This document shows, one piece after another, positions 44,915 to 56,946 of a stretch of 64,000 bases of DNA. Source of the DNA: Incurvaria masculella (Eukaryota; Arthropoda; Insecta; Lepidoptera; Incurvariidae). A program made the position numbers and the translations under genes. The stretch is taken from the NCBI GenBank assembly GCA_946894095.1, contig OX335653.1:8003001-8067000 (forward strand). The letters are read 5' to 3'. Under the pieces are notes generated by a model. It did no database searches. It saw nothing but the letters and a program-made list of their open reading frames with translations, and was not told the DNA's origin. Each line of letters opens with the position of its first letter. Position 1 is the stretch's first letter.

Positions 44915-46140
44915 AGTGGGGACTCTAAGGGTTAATAGTTAAAACATATTTTGTTCATATAAGTACAATAATTATTAATATATAATATTCCAAATAAGCT
45001 ACCCGTGAAACGCTTTAACATTACATTTAGCAATTAACGCCGCCATAACAACAATTTTAAACCGCCCCTATACAATTAACGAGACACATGGCAATTTTAA
45101 TTCAGATAATTGACAATGTCCATAAATCCTCATGTTTAATCTAATCAGCAAGTATGTAATATTTGTATGGGGATGTAATGAACTCCAATGTTCAGAGTAG
45201 ATACAAAAGTATTTATTCATAGTTTTATAAAAATAAGGCACTAACGAAATTGCCATATGAAATAGGCTTAACTATTACAACTTTGAATATAGGTTACCAT
45301 TTCGCATTCCACATTAAAGGTGGTGTATGTATATAAGGTGGTCCACCAATAATATGGTTTATCGTTGTTTGCTTCCCCTAAAGCAGGCCAGATTATATAT
45401 CTTGCTTGGATTCGTAATCACCATTAACATAACTATGAATTGAAGTTTATAGTGTCTCAATAAAGCTCACATCAACGGAATCATATCGGTTACCCCTCGT
45501 CCGAATAACACAAACAAATATAAACAGAAAACATAAAAAATGTGTACACGCGCGTGTGCGTTAGGTCCACACGATGTCGTACAGGGTGTCTCGGCAATAA
45601 ACCAGCGGGCCGCGTGTCCTCCGCCACGCACCACCATGTATCTTCCGACGCCGGAAACTCGAATATAACTAACTGACTACCCAAGCATGGTGATGTAATG
45701 TGAATATGTAAACGGGAAAGACTACAATTTATTGATGATTTTACGTAGGCATTCCTAACAATAATTACAAACGTCGGCATGTAGATACTTACTGCAATAG
45801 CTACTCAATTATATATTTGTAAAGTTGTTTACGCGTAAGCCTTAAAAGGTATGTTTTATACCTACTCTACCAATCTAAAACCAACAATAGGGGTTAACAT
45901 TTTATATTGAATAGAGTTAGAATGGTATAATCATACTTATTATAAATATCACTACTTATATAATTCCCTCACGATATTTTTAACTTTACTTTGGTGAATG
46001 TGATAATTTGTAGAATCGACCGGGAATGAAGATTCAAGAAATATGTTAGAATGTTTAATCTTTGCAGCCTAGGTCCACAAAGTATGTAAAGCGTTAAATC
46101 AATGTATGTATATTCCTAAGTACTGTGTTATTAGAAGGCA
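44915..46140. other. Non-coding DNA
   Basis: Mostly AT-rich. The interval 45540-45660 is more balanced. No gene supported. Confidence 0.45.
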
Positions 46141-46240
46141 GTGACTACTGATTGGATCCCTCCTCCCGTAATCAATGCTTTGAATAATTGCCTAGATAGC
46201 AGTCACCTGTTGGTGAATTTCAAATTAGGGAAATATAGGT
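46141..46240. repeat. Fragment of a dispersed repeat (partner at 23935)
   Basis: 'ccctcctcccgtaatcaatg', 'gaataattgcctagatagca' and 'ttggtgaatttcaaatt'. Related to 23935-24010 but with the first block inverted relative to the rest. Confidence 0.4.
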
Positions 46241-47574
46241 TTTCCTGCTGGCTTATGTCCAGCCTTACCAAATATTCATAAAGTAATTATGTTTTACCGC
46301 TTTCTATATTTAGTTCAGTCCTTGCTTTACAGTCGAATCTACATACATATTTCGTGGAAAAAAGCGGCATACTTGCTTAGTACGTAAAAGTATATTTAAC
46401 TTTACTTATGGTGCTTAAAACCTTTAGACGGACTTTGGTGAGAGAGAAAATAACATGCAGGTCTGTGATAAATACATAGGTACAACATTTTCAAAGAGCA
46501 GGAAGTTCGAATTCTCCCCGTGCCTACTTCGTCGAGTGGAGCAGATAGGGCCGGAATCGTATTTTGATTCTTTTTACAGTGCCATTGTGCCTAGCTGCGT
46601 CGCGCTCACGGCACCCTAACTCAACTTGCCGTCCACAGAGCGCCAAATGGCGTGGAAATATCTACGGAGCTCTTCCCCGCGCCGCGCCAGCGCCGCCGGC
46701 GGCCTGCCAGCGAACAATGCCGCCCGGCGAGGGGGACATTTTGTTTTCCTGCTCAGTAGCCACATTCGTTACACTGTCTAGGGAGCTGCCATAAGTTACT
46801 CTATTTCCGCTGGCGATGGCGATTTCGGAGATTTTGGCTCGAATTGTAGGTCCCATTGTAAATGACAAATTTTTAACTACTTCCTTTTAAATATTGGTTT
46901 GTGGCGTCGGAATTGGGAAATGCATTCGAACGCAATTCTAACATGGAGGTGAAGAAATATTTTCCTCACCTCCATAAATTCTAATGTAATATTTATTACA
47001 ATATATGGACCGAAGTAAGTACCAGCTACTTGTATAGGGTCGCCAGTAACTAATACGAATGCCGCGTCCATTTGAAAATACATCGAGCTAGTTTTCCTAA
47101 TTATCGCTAGACATAAAGGAATTCACAGTTACATGGGGAAGTTGACATTGAAGCATTATACATTATTTTTAAAATATTTTGGGTGGATATTGAAGCAGGA
47201 ATATGTGGACAATTCAATGCATACAAAAATATTAAGACTAAAGTGCGTAAAAGATATGGTTACTTGCATTTACTTTTCGTTTGAATTTTATATTCAACGT
47301 TAAACATATACATTATTTTTGTCAAGGCACATTTTAATTAATTCATCATTAAATGTAGGTACTATGTATATTTACATGAAACTGTTACTTTATGGTCACT
47401 AGCTATGAATAATACACCTATCTCATGCATATTTATATGTTTATGTGTATACCGCTTTTTCTGCTTCGACATAAGGTCAAAACTAGGTATTAAGAACTGA
47501 GAATCACCTAGCTCTGGTATTGTTTTCGAAGAATACTTGAGTTTAAATTACATCGGATCCTAATTGAACGGTCA
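46241..47574. other. Non-coding DNA with a GC-rich island
   Basis: An island at about 46590-46740 (ccgcgccgcgccagcgccgc). A near-palindrome lies at about 46943-46975 (atggaggtga ... tcacctccat). No gene supported. Confidence 0.4.
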
Positions 47575-47900
47575 CGTACATCCGAAACTTCAGAGATTTC
47601 GAGCGCACCGAAGCAGCGCCATATCGTCCACGCATCAAACACGCGCGCTATCTGCGTCGTGCATCTAACAACGGCGCGTAGCTACAAGCGAACAGCCGCG
47701 TAAATATTCAGCTACACAGACGAGAAACCTCGCACCCTCGCCGCGCAGAATTATTGACACACGATAACAAAGTGTAGCAGTAAAAATGTCAGCGGGCGCT
47801 GCCGCAGCTATCGGCGCCGGCTATCGGACGGCGCGGCCACCGCTGGCGCTGGCTCACCATCTCCGATAGCTAGCCGGCACCTAGGCGCTATCGAAACTGG
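47575..47900. promoter_or_regulatory. CpG-rich island with clustered CGATA motifs (candidate regulatory element)
   Basis: About 320 bp of CpG-rich sequence. Within 47805-47895 the pentamer CGATA or its complement TATCG occurs at least four times ('gctatcggcgccggctatcg', 'ccgatagc', 'gcgctatcgaa'). In Drosophila such clusters bind BEAF-32 or DREF at boundaries and promoters. Whether this holds in this species is unknown. No transcript start or gene can be placed from sequence alone. Confidence 0.35.
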
Positions 47901-48225
47901 ACCGGACCCTTTGTTTTTGTGTTATGTAACAGTTGGCCTGGGAAGCGCTACACACGGTATTTATTTATCTCTTTGTGATGATACAATTCTTGCGATGCGC
48001 GAAGGTGATATATGTCATTTCAATATTTTAGGGTTTTTGCATGAGGAGCTGCTGTACCGAGTGCTTCAACCTTTTTTGGCAATGTTCATCTAATTATGTT
48101 CATCTCCACTGCATTTGGAAATAACACATTACCTAACTAATCTAAACATGAGGTAAGTAAGAGGGAGATACTAGAAGATATGGATTTTACATATATTTTT
48201 CATAAATCGATAAAGCTCATCCCAC
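47901..48225. other. Non-coding DNA
   Basis: No gene or recognised repeat. Confidence 0.4.
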
Positions 48226-48390
48226 ACCTAATGATATTAGCCCGATACCCATTCCCGTAAGAATTAGGTTCCATGCCAGGAACTTTTCTTTATGATCACG
48301 ACTACATTGAGCTGGATAGAAAATACAGACTATTTCTTTCTGGCTTCAACCATGTTTCTATACAATGCGATGGTAGGTACAACCTGGGCA
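48226..48390 (-). mobile_element. SINE tail/body fragment
   Basis: 'attagcccgatacccattcc', 'aattaggttccatgccagga' and 'attgagctggatagaaaata' match the shared tail and body. The outer tail and the head are missing. Confidence 0.7.
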
Positions 48391-49461
48391 GCCGCTCATA
48401 TACAGGTTTATTTTATAATACCTGCACCCCTTCATGCATCGAAAACAAATCAACTTCCTTTATTTAAAATATTGATATAAAACAATCATGAAAAATGATT
48501 TTCTCATTAAAAAAAAAAAACCGGTTTGAATACATTTAGGAAACTAACATTTTAACTTATAAAATAAACGAATTTTTAAATAAACTGACTAATATTTGTG
48601 CAGCGCAACCTAGACGTATATATAGTGCACCCCGTATACACAAATTTTTTCAAACTTTTGTTTTACTTTATATAGATATTGTTGTTTTTATAAGTTACTT
48701 CATATTATGTTATCTAAAAGATTCACTGCTACAGGTATCTTTTTAATGAAGTGTAAGCACCTAATATTGTAAAAAAGAACGACATTAAGGATTAAATAAA
48801 TAAAAAAATCAAATTAGGAATAATGCATATTAATAAAATATAATCATTAATCGATTCCCAAATAAAAAGATAACGTAGCGAGAAACAATTGTAAATGTAA
48901 TCAAGCAGACCGATAAGAACCCAAAAGCTAAAGCGATCTTGAGAGTTGCGGCTTGAGTTGAAACCAATTTGCTAATTGCATTCACAGTGCACGGTGAATG
49001 AATTAAAGTTATTACAACCGGCGCAACGAACTTGTACCCAATTAATGTTCATGATTTATCATCGGTGGCTGATCAAATAATTAAAAATGTATGGGTACAG
49101 TCGAGTCGGGGCCGTAAATCGTTGGCCACCACCCCACCAGAGGCATTCAATTACCGACACGCAAAACGAAAACCACCATCGCAATTTGCACATGCCTACA
49201 TACACTCGTGTTAGGCATGCATACTGCAAAAACGCGTAAGCACATGCCTTGTGTTCCGCGCAACAAACGTGCATAAACTATAACGTATAGGTACGTAAAT
49301 ATACACATATCAATGAAACGTTCATATTTATTGCATACAATTATTTATTATATGTAGATTGATTTCTAAAATATATTCAGAAATGTTGTAAGAAAAAATT
49401 ATCCCAGTTAATGGGTTTTGATACCAGTTAAAAGTTTTTTTATACATATACGAACTTGTAA
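48391..49461. other. AT-rich non-coding DNA
   Basis: Includes an A run at 48510-48521. 48880-49260 is slightly more balanced. No gene supported. Confidence 0.45.
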
Positions 49462-49540
49462 CTAGACATGGATGGCTAATACCACAGCCATCGCTATGAC
49501 ATGAGCCTAATACACCGCATTAGCGAAGGAATTAAGCGCC
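49462..49540 (-). mobile_element. SINE tail fragment
   Basis: 'actagacatggatggctaat' through 'gaaggaattaagcgcc' is the terminal tail of the SINE family. It stops abruptly and is followed after about 12 bp by a truncated GACG element. Confidence 0.65.
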
Positions 49541-49552
49541 TAAAAGGAATTA

Positions 49553-49722
49553 ATTTGTTGTTATAGCGGCAAAATAAATACACACTCTGTGAAAAATTCA
49601 GCTGCTTAACTATTACGGTTGATGAGATACAGCCCTGTGACAGACGGACAGACGGACGGACAGACGGACGGACGGACAGCGGAAGTTTAGCTGATTTAAC
49701 CCTTTGGGTACGGAACCCTAAT
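49553..49722 (+). mobile_element. GACG-microsatellite element, 5'-truncated
   Basis: Begins 'tgttgttatagcggcaaaat', identical to the complete element from about 44009 on. It has a short (GGAC)n run at about 49640-49677 and ends 'ctttgggtacggaaccctaa'. Confidence 0.75.
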
Positions 49723-52346
49723 AAATTATCATTCGAGCTAGGAACTTTATGTTTTCATGCAAGAAATCATGCTGGGCCGAACAGATACGTAGCATACTCG
49801 AAAAGCAAGATAGTACCTGAGTATCATGTAATTAGTCACGTAGGTACCCATGCTTAAGGTGGCCCATCCCGCTCAAACCCCCATACAAACGGGGAAAGAA
49901 GATCACGCCCATATTTCTTTTCAGAGATCCCAAATTTTGCCCAAAATAGTTTTATTTGATCGACCTAGATGTCTGATGACCGTTGGCAATGTAAAATTGT
50001 GTTTGGTTTCTAAGTTATAAGGTCCGAAAGTTCGAATTTTTTGCGCAATTTATACAATAACTTTGGAGGTGGATTACGCAATGATAAAGTAAGAACATCT
50101 TAAAAAGATTAGTCATCAGACATATCTTATTTAATCAAGATTTATAATCTATTTGGTTTTTGTTAGATTTTTTACTACAGCGGTAGTGGTTTGCTTTTAG
50201 CTATAAGTCGTTTTGTAATTAAAATTTTCGTAAATCTTACCAAATCATACACTATGCACATTGTCTTTTTTGTGGACATGTTGCATCTTCCTCATAACGG
50301 AGCCTGTCGTTTTCTTTGAAACAGAGAAGGTCCCAGAGCGCAACAGCACGGTTTTGTACCGTGCCCGCGAATGAGTTAGTCCCGCCGGGTTGGGCCGCCT
50401 TAAAATATGCGGTCGCAGTGCGGTTGGCGCGGCGGATGCTGCGGAGGCGGTTCAGCGGCGGTGGCGGCAGCGGTTGCGGCGGTATAATTTATGGCGACTC
50501 TGATTTCTATGGATTTTGCAGGAGCTCGTGCACCGGTCCAGGGACTGGAATCAAAGATAAATGGACACATAACTTTCCTTAATTTTAAATGTATTGGGCA
50601 AAGTATGTAGTATGGGCAATGTATCGACGCATAAAACGACATCATTATACGTCCGAACACTATTTAGGCAAGAACATTTTTAAGAAATTGATTTTGTTTT
50701 CTAATATTTGTCTATGAACAATAGTTCTTTATATGTGTTCTTCATAAATCGATGTAAAAGGATTTTTTATTCCATTGATGATTGTATTCGTACGCATGTA
50801 GCGATTTTGGCTGACTTACATCAATTCTGTCACAATTTTTAATACATATTAATCTTGATGTAATCCAGTCGTTTCTCGATGCGTGGTACGACAGTGCATC
50901 TTGTCAATATTTACGACTGCTTACTTGATATTTTTCGATGCATTAAAACGCAGCTAATTTATGCAGCGCATTGAGTTATTACAGACTCGGCAACTTCGTA
51001 TTTCTGATGCAGAAAATATCTTGTATGGACGGACACATACTAAGTTTTGTAGAAAAGGTCAATGTGTAATTAATGCTGAAATTACTACATAGGTACATTA
51101 TTTATTCAAGCTAGACTTTTTATCGGTTATGTTTTATTTTATTTGAAGGTGTTAAAATAATTGCCACTTTGTAAGTATTCTTCATCCCAATGTTGGGAGT
51201 GGTAACTTTCAAATGGTTGATGACACGGAAATATTCCAAGAAAGAAAACTTTAGAAAGGAAATAAGTTCCTGAAATATATTTCTTTCGTGAAATAATGGA
51301 ATGACTTAAATATTATTTACTACTGAATAACTTAACAAATGTCCGTATTCAAATCAACTGAACCACGAATTATCTATGTAATTACGTTTCAGAGAAATCC
51401 CGCTATGAGGACCTCAACGATTTAGAAGTAAAATATCAGCTTGTCTGTCCACCCTGATGAATGGTTAAATGGTGGCAGTGCTAGTTCATGACGATTCTAA
51501 AACAACTTCCCTATACTAATGTAAGTACTTCAGGCTAATTAGTGTACATTTTGAGATAAAAGGTAAGGAAAACTTGAATGCTATAATATTATTAGTTAAG
51601 CTAATAATATTTGACTATTGAAACTATAAAAAAAATCTTTTACTAATCTACTAGAGAACACAACATTGCAAAGTATTGTGATTATGTATCAAACAAATTG
51701 TATTAGTTACTGACAAATTTTCCATTTGAAAACCCCTGTGAATCCAAACAAAATGTAAAGCAAAATTTGACACCGTTTTTTTTTCTAACTTATTTTTATC
51801 AGTTAGTAGTACGTATCCTTGACAAATATGCAGAAATGACATTCTTCGTGTGGAGTTGACTGGGAATTCCATAATGGCGTCGATGAACAACAAAAGTTTA
51901 AGCAAGTTGCATGCATTATTTTAACAGTGGCGGTCACGCTCTGCATTCTGTAAGTTTGAAGAGTGGTTGAGAATAATTCAAATTGTGTGGTAAGGAGTTA
52001 AAAATATGTATGTAATTCATTGTTTTAAGGTTTTAGGTTTCAATAAATGTATTTATGACTACACAAAATCAATTAAGGATCTAAATAACAAGGTCGTGTG
52101 TGATTACAATTAGAATACCTAATTTATTCGACACGTAGCTACATACGACCCTCACATTACACCGAACCGTTTGAGTAACTGGCATGTCCAGTTGGTAATG
52201 AAGGTTGCTCCGAATGTTGTCATCGAAATGTTGCAAGATTTGTGCTGTGTGGGTTCCGGCACGTAAGCTACAATTGGACCGACTATATTTAATCCCGTGC
52301 ATATCGTAAGAGCGGACTAAGTGATACATGGAGTCCAATTAAAGCG
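49723..52346. other. Non-coding DNA with one GC-rich island
   Basis: The island at about 50330-50485 contains 'ggcggcagcggttgcggcgg'. Two inverted 'tgtctgatga' motifs at about 49971 and 50113 hint at a decayed MITE in 49860-50300. No gene supported. Confidence 0.4.
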
Positions 52347-52479
52347 GTGGGTCCCCTTCCTAACTAGGTGGTAAAGTTAATCCCGTCCAAGTTGATACCA
52401 TTGCATTGAGTGAACGGTGGTCGAAGCGGCAATGACAATTTTCCGTGTTTTCATTCAGTTTAATGTATCTGTGGCATAA
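52347..52479 (+). mobile_element. SINE body fragment
   Basis: 'gggtccccttcctaactagg', 'gtggtcgaagcggcaatgac' and 'ccgtgttttcattcagttta' match the shared body. The head and outer tail are missing. Confidence 0.65.
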
Positions 52480-54097
52480 TTAATTTGCAGCTTTTGTTCT
52501 CGAATGAATGTGTGCTTGCTTCACGGTCCTTTCAACATAAATATCCAGAACTTGTGGAAGTATATTGTTCGGACGTTGTAAGATCGAATAAAAATGTGTG
52601 GAAAACGTAACCTTTTCTACCTGTGTTGATACTATATAGTTTATAAGGTGCTCGAATTTCACTGTTCACATTCACTGTTCAGTTCAGACTAAAGCGGCAA
52701 AAAGCAAAATATAACTTTGCTTTTTTATTCCCCTTCAAAATAGACCAAACCACGGAATTCTTAAATCTTAGTAATACTATATGCATTCAATGCGTTATTT
52801 CAACGTTACATACAACCATAGTGGCGATACAAAAAGAAGAACTATGAGGGTATCACAGACCTAGTATGAGCGCGCTGTGCTTACATTCTAAGTCTATGGT
52901 ATATGCGTATCCTAAAAAAAACAAATGAAAAAGATAATTCCTTATATCAAACACAAAACGTATGATCAAACATAATAAAATATTGGTGTGTGTTGCAATG
53001 ATTGCGTGACGTGTTACCGACACCGCACCGCTCGGTGACGAATGGTCCTCGAGTTACCCAAGAGCGATGGGCGCGCAACTTGCCCGTACATGGCTGCCGG
53101 CAGCTTGTGAGTTATAGGCTGCTGTCAGTGCGACGCAGATACCTGGCTTATGTGTTGCATATGTACTGGACTGACAAAATCTTTTAACTTTCTTATTTAT
53201 CGGATGCAGCGTCTAATAGTTTGAATGTTTACTGTAAATTAATTAAATCTTTATCAGAAGGTTCGTAGGTAAGGATTATTCTAAAATTTTATTACTTGTG
53301 TTAGTATTGATCTACACATTTTTTATTTGCTACATTTACTTATAAAAGGTTATGAAATTTATCTTTACATTTTCTGTAATAGTGAAGGCATGGTAAACTA
53401 TGTGTTATCATGGTTAAAAATACATAAATGAGTCATAAGTATATTTTGGCCTCGACTACATGATGCGTGCCCATACTTTATTCAAAGAGAATATGAAGGC
53501 TAAGTATATGAATACATACCTACATACGCTGTAGTCAAAGCTTAACATATGTATGTTAGTTCACTTTTCTAAGGAATATTAGTAATGTAAAATATCTATT
53601 TATTAAAACATAGGGATTTTTGTTTGAATACAGGATTTTTTCATTACTAACGGTCAAGTTACATGCTTGATATTGTGCTATATTCTGAGTTGTCGGCTAG
53701 GAATTATTTTACCTATTTTTTTTTTCTCTCCTCAGTTTTTATTTACTTTACAAGACTAAATTTCGATGGCATTTATTTTCCAAACTAAAAAAAATAACGT
53801 CATTTTTTGGTAAATAGAATGCGTAATTAATCATTTTTAAATTTCAAGGAAATGATATAATAAATCAGAATCATCATTACTTTCGATTTAAAATCCATCT
53901 TTCGGTTTACCTAAATATGATCCCTTGGGTAAGTTCTTGTGAAGTTTCATTTATCGTTCCCCTTTGGTTTCAATCCCATTCCATTCGATGTTTCTCGGAT
54001 AGGAAGGAAGTACCTTTATTAGTTCGTGACCAGGAGCGACTTATAGCTTGCATGTGTTCTGCCGCTATCTCTTTAGTCAGGGCGTTAGCAACTTTAA
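52480..54097. other. Non-coding DNA
   Basis: AT-rich, with a more GC-rich patch at about 53005-53150 (caccgcaccgctcggtgacg). No gene or repeat recognised. Confidence 0.45.
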
Positions 54098-54247
54098 GCC
54101 TGGTTTTCACCAAGTGCTTAATTTAATCCTTTGTTACTAAAGCCGTTACTTTGTTACTAAAGTCCTGATTATCTTGTACTGTTGTCGATTGCGAGATGGT
54201 AAGAAAGGCCCTTTAATGTGAAAATTAAGCTAATCAGTGCTTGGTCG
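54098..54247 (+). mobile_element. MITE family A, copy 3
   Basis: Uninterrupted copy: 'gcctggttttcaccaagtgc' at the left, 'gtaagaaaggccctttaatg' inside, and 'attaagctaatcagtgcttg' near the right end, whose inverted terminus has decayed. It shows what the split copy at 2541-3074 looked like before the SINE insertion. Confidence 0.65.
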
Positions 54248-55744
54248 ACGAGACCCTTAGAATACAAATCCTTATTTACTTTAAGATACTATTAAAAACT
54301 ATTTGACGCATAAAAATACTCTTAGTTTTCCGTGATCATAAGAAAATAACAAAGAAAGTGCAATATTTATGAGCTGACCGTATTGTGCGACCATGTTGGA
54401 TTGCTGCACAAATATATAAGCGGTCTTGAAGAAACGGTGAATCAACGTGTCCGTAGCACACCTAGGACTTACTCTCTACTTAGCTCTACCCAGGACGACT
54501 AGGGAACAAGACACCGTTAGAACCGGATTTTTTAAATAAAACTTGCAGGGCTCAGACATTGCGTCCATTCGTGTCGCTATTTCGTTTTGCGAGGGAAGCC
54601 TTAATACATAGACAACATAAAATCAGTGTCAAATAAAAAGATCGACTTCTTGCAAATGTCTCTTGCGCTGTTTTGCATAATTTTTAGAATTACAAGATAT
54701 ATATATTTTTTAAATATATCATTATTACGGTATATCAGAAATGCTTCAAAGCTCATGCCATGAAATTTTTAAATAGTACTATGAGTTAATACGAAATTAA
54801 CTGCTTGAAAATTTTCTGATAATGAACAGGCTTAGTAGTGGAATTTTGATGAAGATGAAGATTTGAACGAAATCTGGTCACAACTGTGTGTAACACACAG
54901 CATCAGAAAAAAACTATCGGTGTATTCGAATCATCAGAAACTTTTTAAAGACCATATATTATTTCGGACACGATGTAAAAAAATAAACTAAGCGATACAG
55001 ATGTAAGTATTATGCGAAAATACTGCAAACTTATCTCATTTAAAGTTAATAATAGAAAGATATGTCAGATAGAGATGGGTTTGCTTGATTACGTGCTTTA
55101 ATTAAATAAGTAAATTCACGAATTATGATTGTCTTATATTATTTGTATACTTTTTATATTTTGCTATATTTTGCAGAGATATGATCAAATTTATGCTAGA
55201 TAAAGATGGTTTTCAAACATCAATTAATTCACCACATGTCCCTCTATCTTACTTAGCGTCGCCACTATAAAGTAGTCTGCTCGCATGCATTCCAATTGCT
55301 CTAATATTCGCAATAAAGCGCATGCCGCGCTGCACGCGCGACGGTGCAGCTCGTATGATCGAAAACTTTGCGAGCGAGCCGGGATCAAAGGCAATTCAAT
55401 ACCAGAATACAGAAGTGAGAACTTGAATTAAGTAGCGGGAGATGAAGGAGACTTCCAGTGTGGGTGCTCTCGTGAAAAGCAAAAGTGGAATGAACTTGAT
55501 TATTGAATGCGAGGACAATTATCTGCTTAAGGGTCCATATGACGCTAATTGGATTTTGGGTTATTTTTATTTTGACTCAGCGTCAGTTAAGAATAGAAAT
55601 ATCAAAAAATCAAAGTTAAGACTATTATCTAGTGTATGACCGTAAAACGTTTTTAATGAGTTGCTTATATTCTTCAAAAAAATATGTGTGTAAACACCTA
55701 TTTACTAGGTTTTATTAGGTTTATAAGCCGGCGTCAGTTACTTA
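54248..55744. other. Non-coding DNA
   Basis: AT-rich, with a GC-rich patch at about 55318-55385 (catgccgcgctgcacgcgcg). No gene supported. Confidence 0.45.
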
Positions 55745-56120
55745 TTTTTTTGTCATGGGACCTGACATAGATAAATACCACACAACTACCGTTATGATAT
55801 TAGCCCAAAAGACCTCATTCCCGAAGGAATTGTCATGCCAGGACTTTCCTTTTATGAGCACTGCTACATTGAACAGGATGGAAAACACGGACAGTTATTC
55901 ATTGCCGCTTCAACCATAGTTTCATCCAATGAAGTGGTACCTACCCGGGCAGGCTTAACGCTATCGCCTAGTAGGGGAAGGGGACCCACAGAACCATGGA
56001 ACAGCTCGCGCTCGTAACGAAATGCACTTATCAAAAATTGGTTCATGACCGGGGCAAGGATTTGAACCTAGACCTTTCGCATGAAAGGCAAGTCCTCTAG
56101 CCCCTAGACCACGAGCTATA
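55745..56120 (-). mobile_element. tRNA-Glu-headed SINE, full-length, well-preserved head
   Basis: Tail at left (T run, 'cctgacatag'), body ('ttgaacaggatggaaaacac', 'cctacccgggcaggcttaac'), linker ('cgtaacgaaatgcacttatc') and head (about 56048-56120). On the minus strand the head reads A box 'gtggtctaggggctagagga', anticodon arm CTTGC-CTTTCAT-GCGAA with TTC in the anticodon position, and B box 'aggttcaaatcc'. This is the clearest tRNA-Glu-type promoter in the window. In the tail 'attcc-ttcg-ggaat' forms a UUCG-capped hairpin. Confidence 0.85.
56048..56120 (-). promoter_or_regulatory. tRNA-Glu(TTC)-like internal Pol III promoter of the SINE
   Basis: A and B boxes at normal tRNA spacing. The acceptor stem is not conserved, so this is a SINE head and not a tRNA gene. 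Confidence 0.75.
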
Positions 56121-56885
56121 CAAGATACTATAAAGTAGCATTTATGGGCATTACGGGGGCCATCAATAATGTTTTTTCTTCATAGGACAGGTTGAATAAG
56201 CTTATAGATAAATATTTCTCACGTCAACATTACATAGGAAGGTGCATATACAGTGTAAGTAAAAACGAGACTTGGCTTTCCGCTTGGCTACTCAAGTTGT
56301 AAAGGTCGTTCACATTATACAATATTTTTAGAAGGCGCATCTCTAATCTCACCTTGGAGCCGCACGTGATGTCACGCACCCCTGCCCCTCCGCCCCACCG
56401 CCTTCCTCGCCCTCTCCGCTCCTATCGCGCCGTGTCGCTATTCGGGTAAGTTATGTTTGTTTTGCCTACGCAAGTCGTGGCAACATTAGTGGGATGCCGG
56501 CGCTACACGCTCGCCCAACTTGGCCGTATTGGCCGACGTGCGCGACGCTGTGTGGCCGCTGTTTATTTTAGGGGATGTCTGTAGGGTATAACTCAGCCTC
56601 GGTTATTAATTTCTCAGAGAGTCCTTAAACTATCAAGCTAAACTTTATGATTACATAACTTTAGATAAATCGTCATATATTGTGTACTTATTGGATTTAC
56701 AATGCTGAAAACTTGGAAGAAATAAAAAGAAATGTAAAAAATATTTCCATATTTTCATAACGATTAATGTTTGTGCTATAGAAACTAAAATCATTCTTTT
56801 CCTTTGGAAATACATGTGGTTGTATAATAATAAATTTGAGTTGAGTAGTGTCTGAGAAATAACGATTAAATTTGTGTCACCTAAA
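56121..56885. other. Non-coding DNA with a C-rich/CpG island
   Basis: The island at about 56365-56545 has a C-rich part (cctccgccccaccgccttcc) followed by CpG-rich sequence. No coding domain; the rest is AT-rich. Confidence 0.45.
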
Positions 56886-56893
56886 TTATGGCA

Positions 56894-56943
56894 AGTCCGA
56901 GTGCAGTGTGCCTATAGATGAGATTATTAAACCATAAACAATA
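56894..56943 (+). repeat. Short repeat abutting the BEL/Pao relic
   Basis: 'aagtccgagtgcagtgtg', 'ctatagatgag' and 'aaccataaacaata' match 12608-12664. The BEL/Pao sequence starts within about 40 bp of its end. Confidence 0.5.
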
Positions 56944-56946
56944 AAT

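Noticed and set aside
56048..56120. Possible tRNA-Glu gene
   Set aside because: No conserved acceptor stem or terminator. It is the head of a SINE repeated elsewhere in the window.
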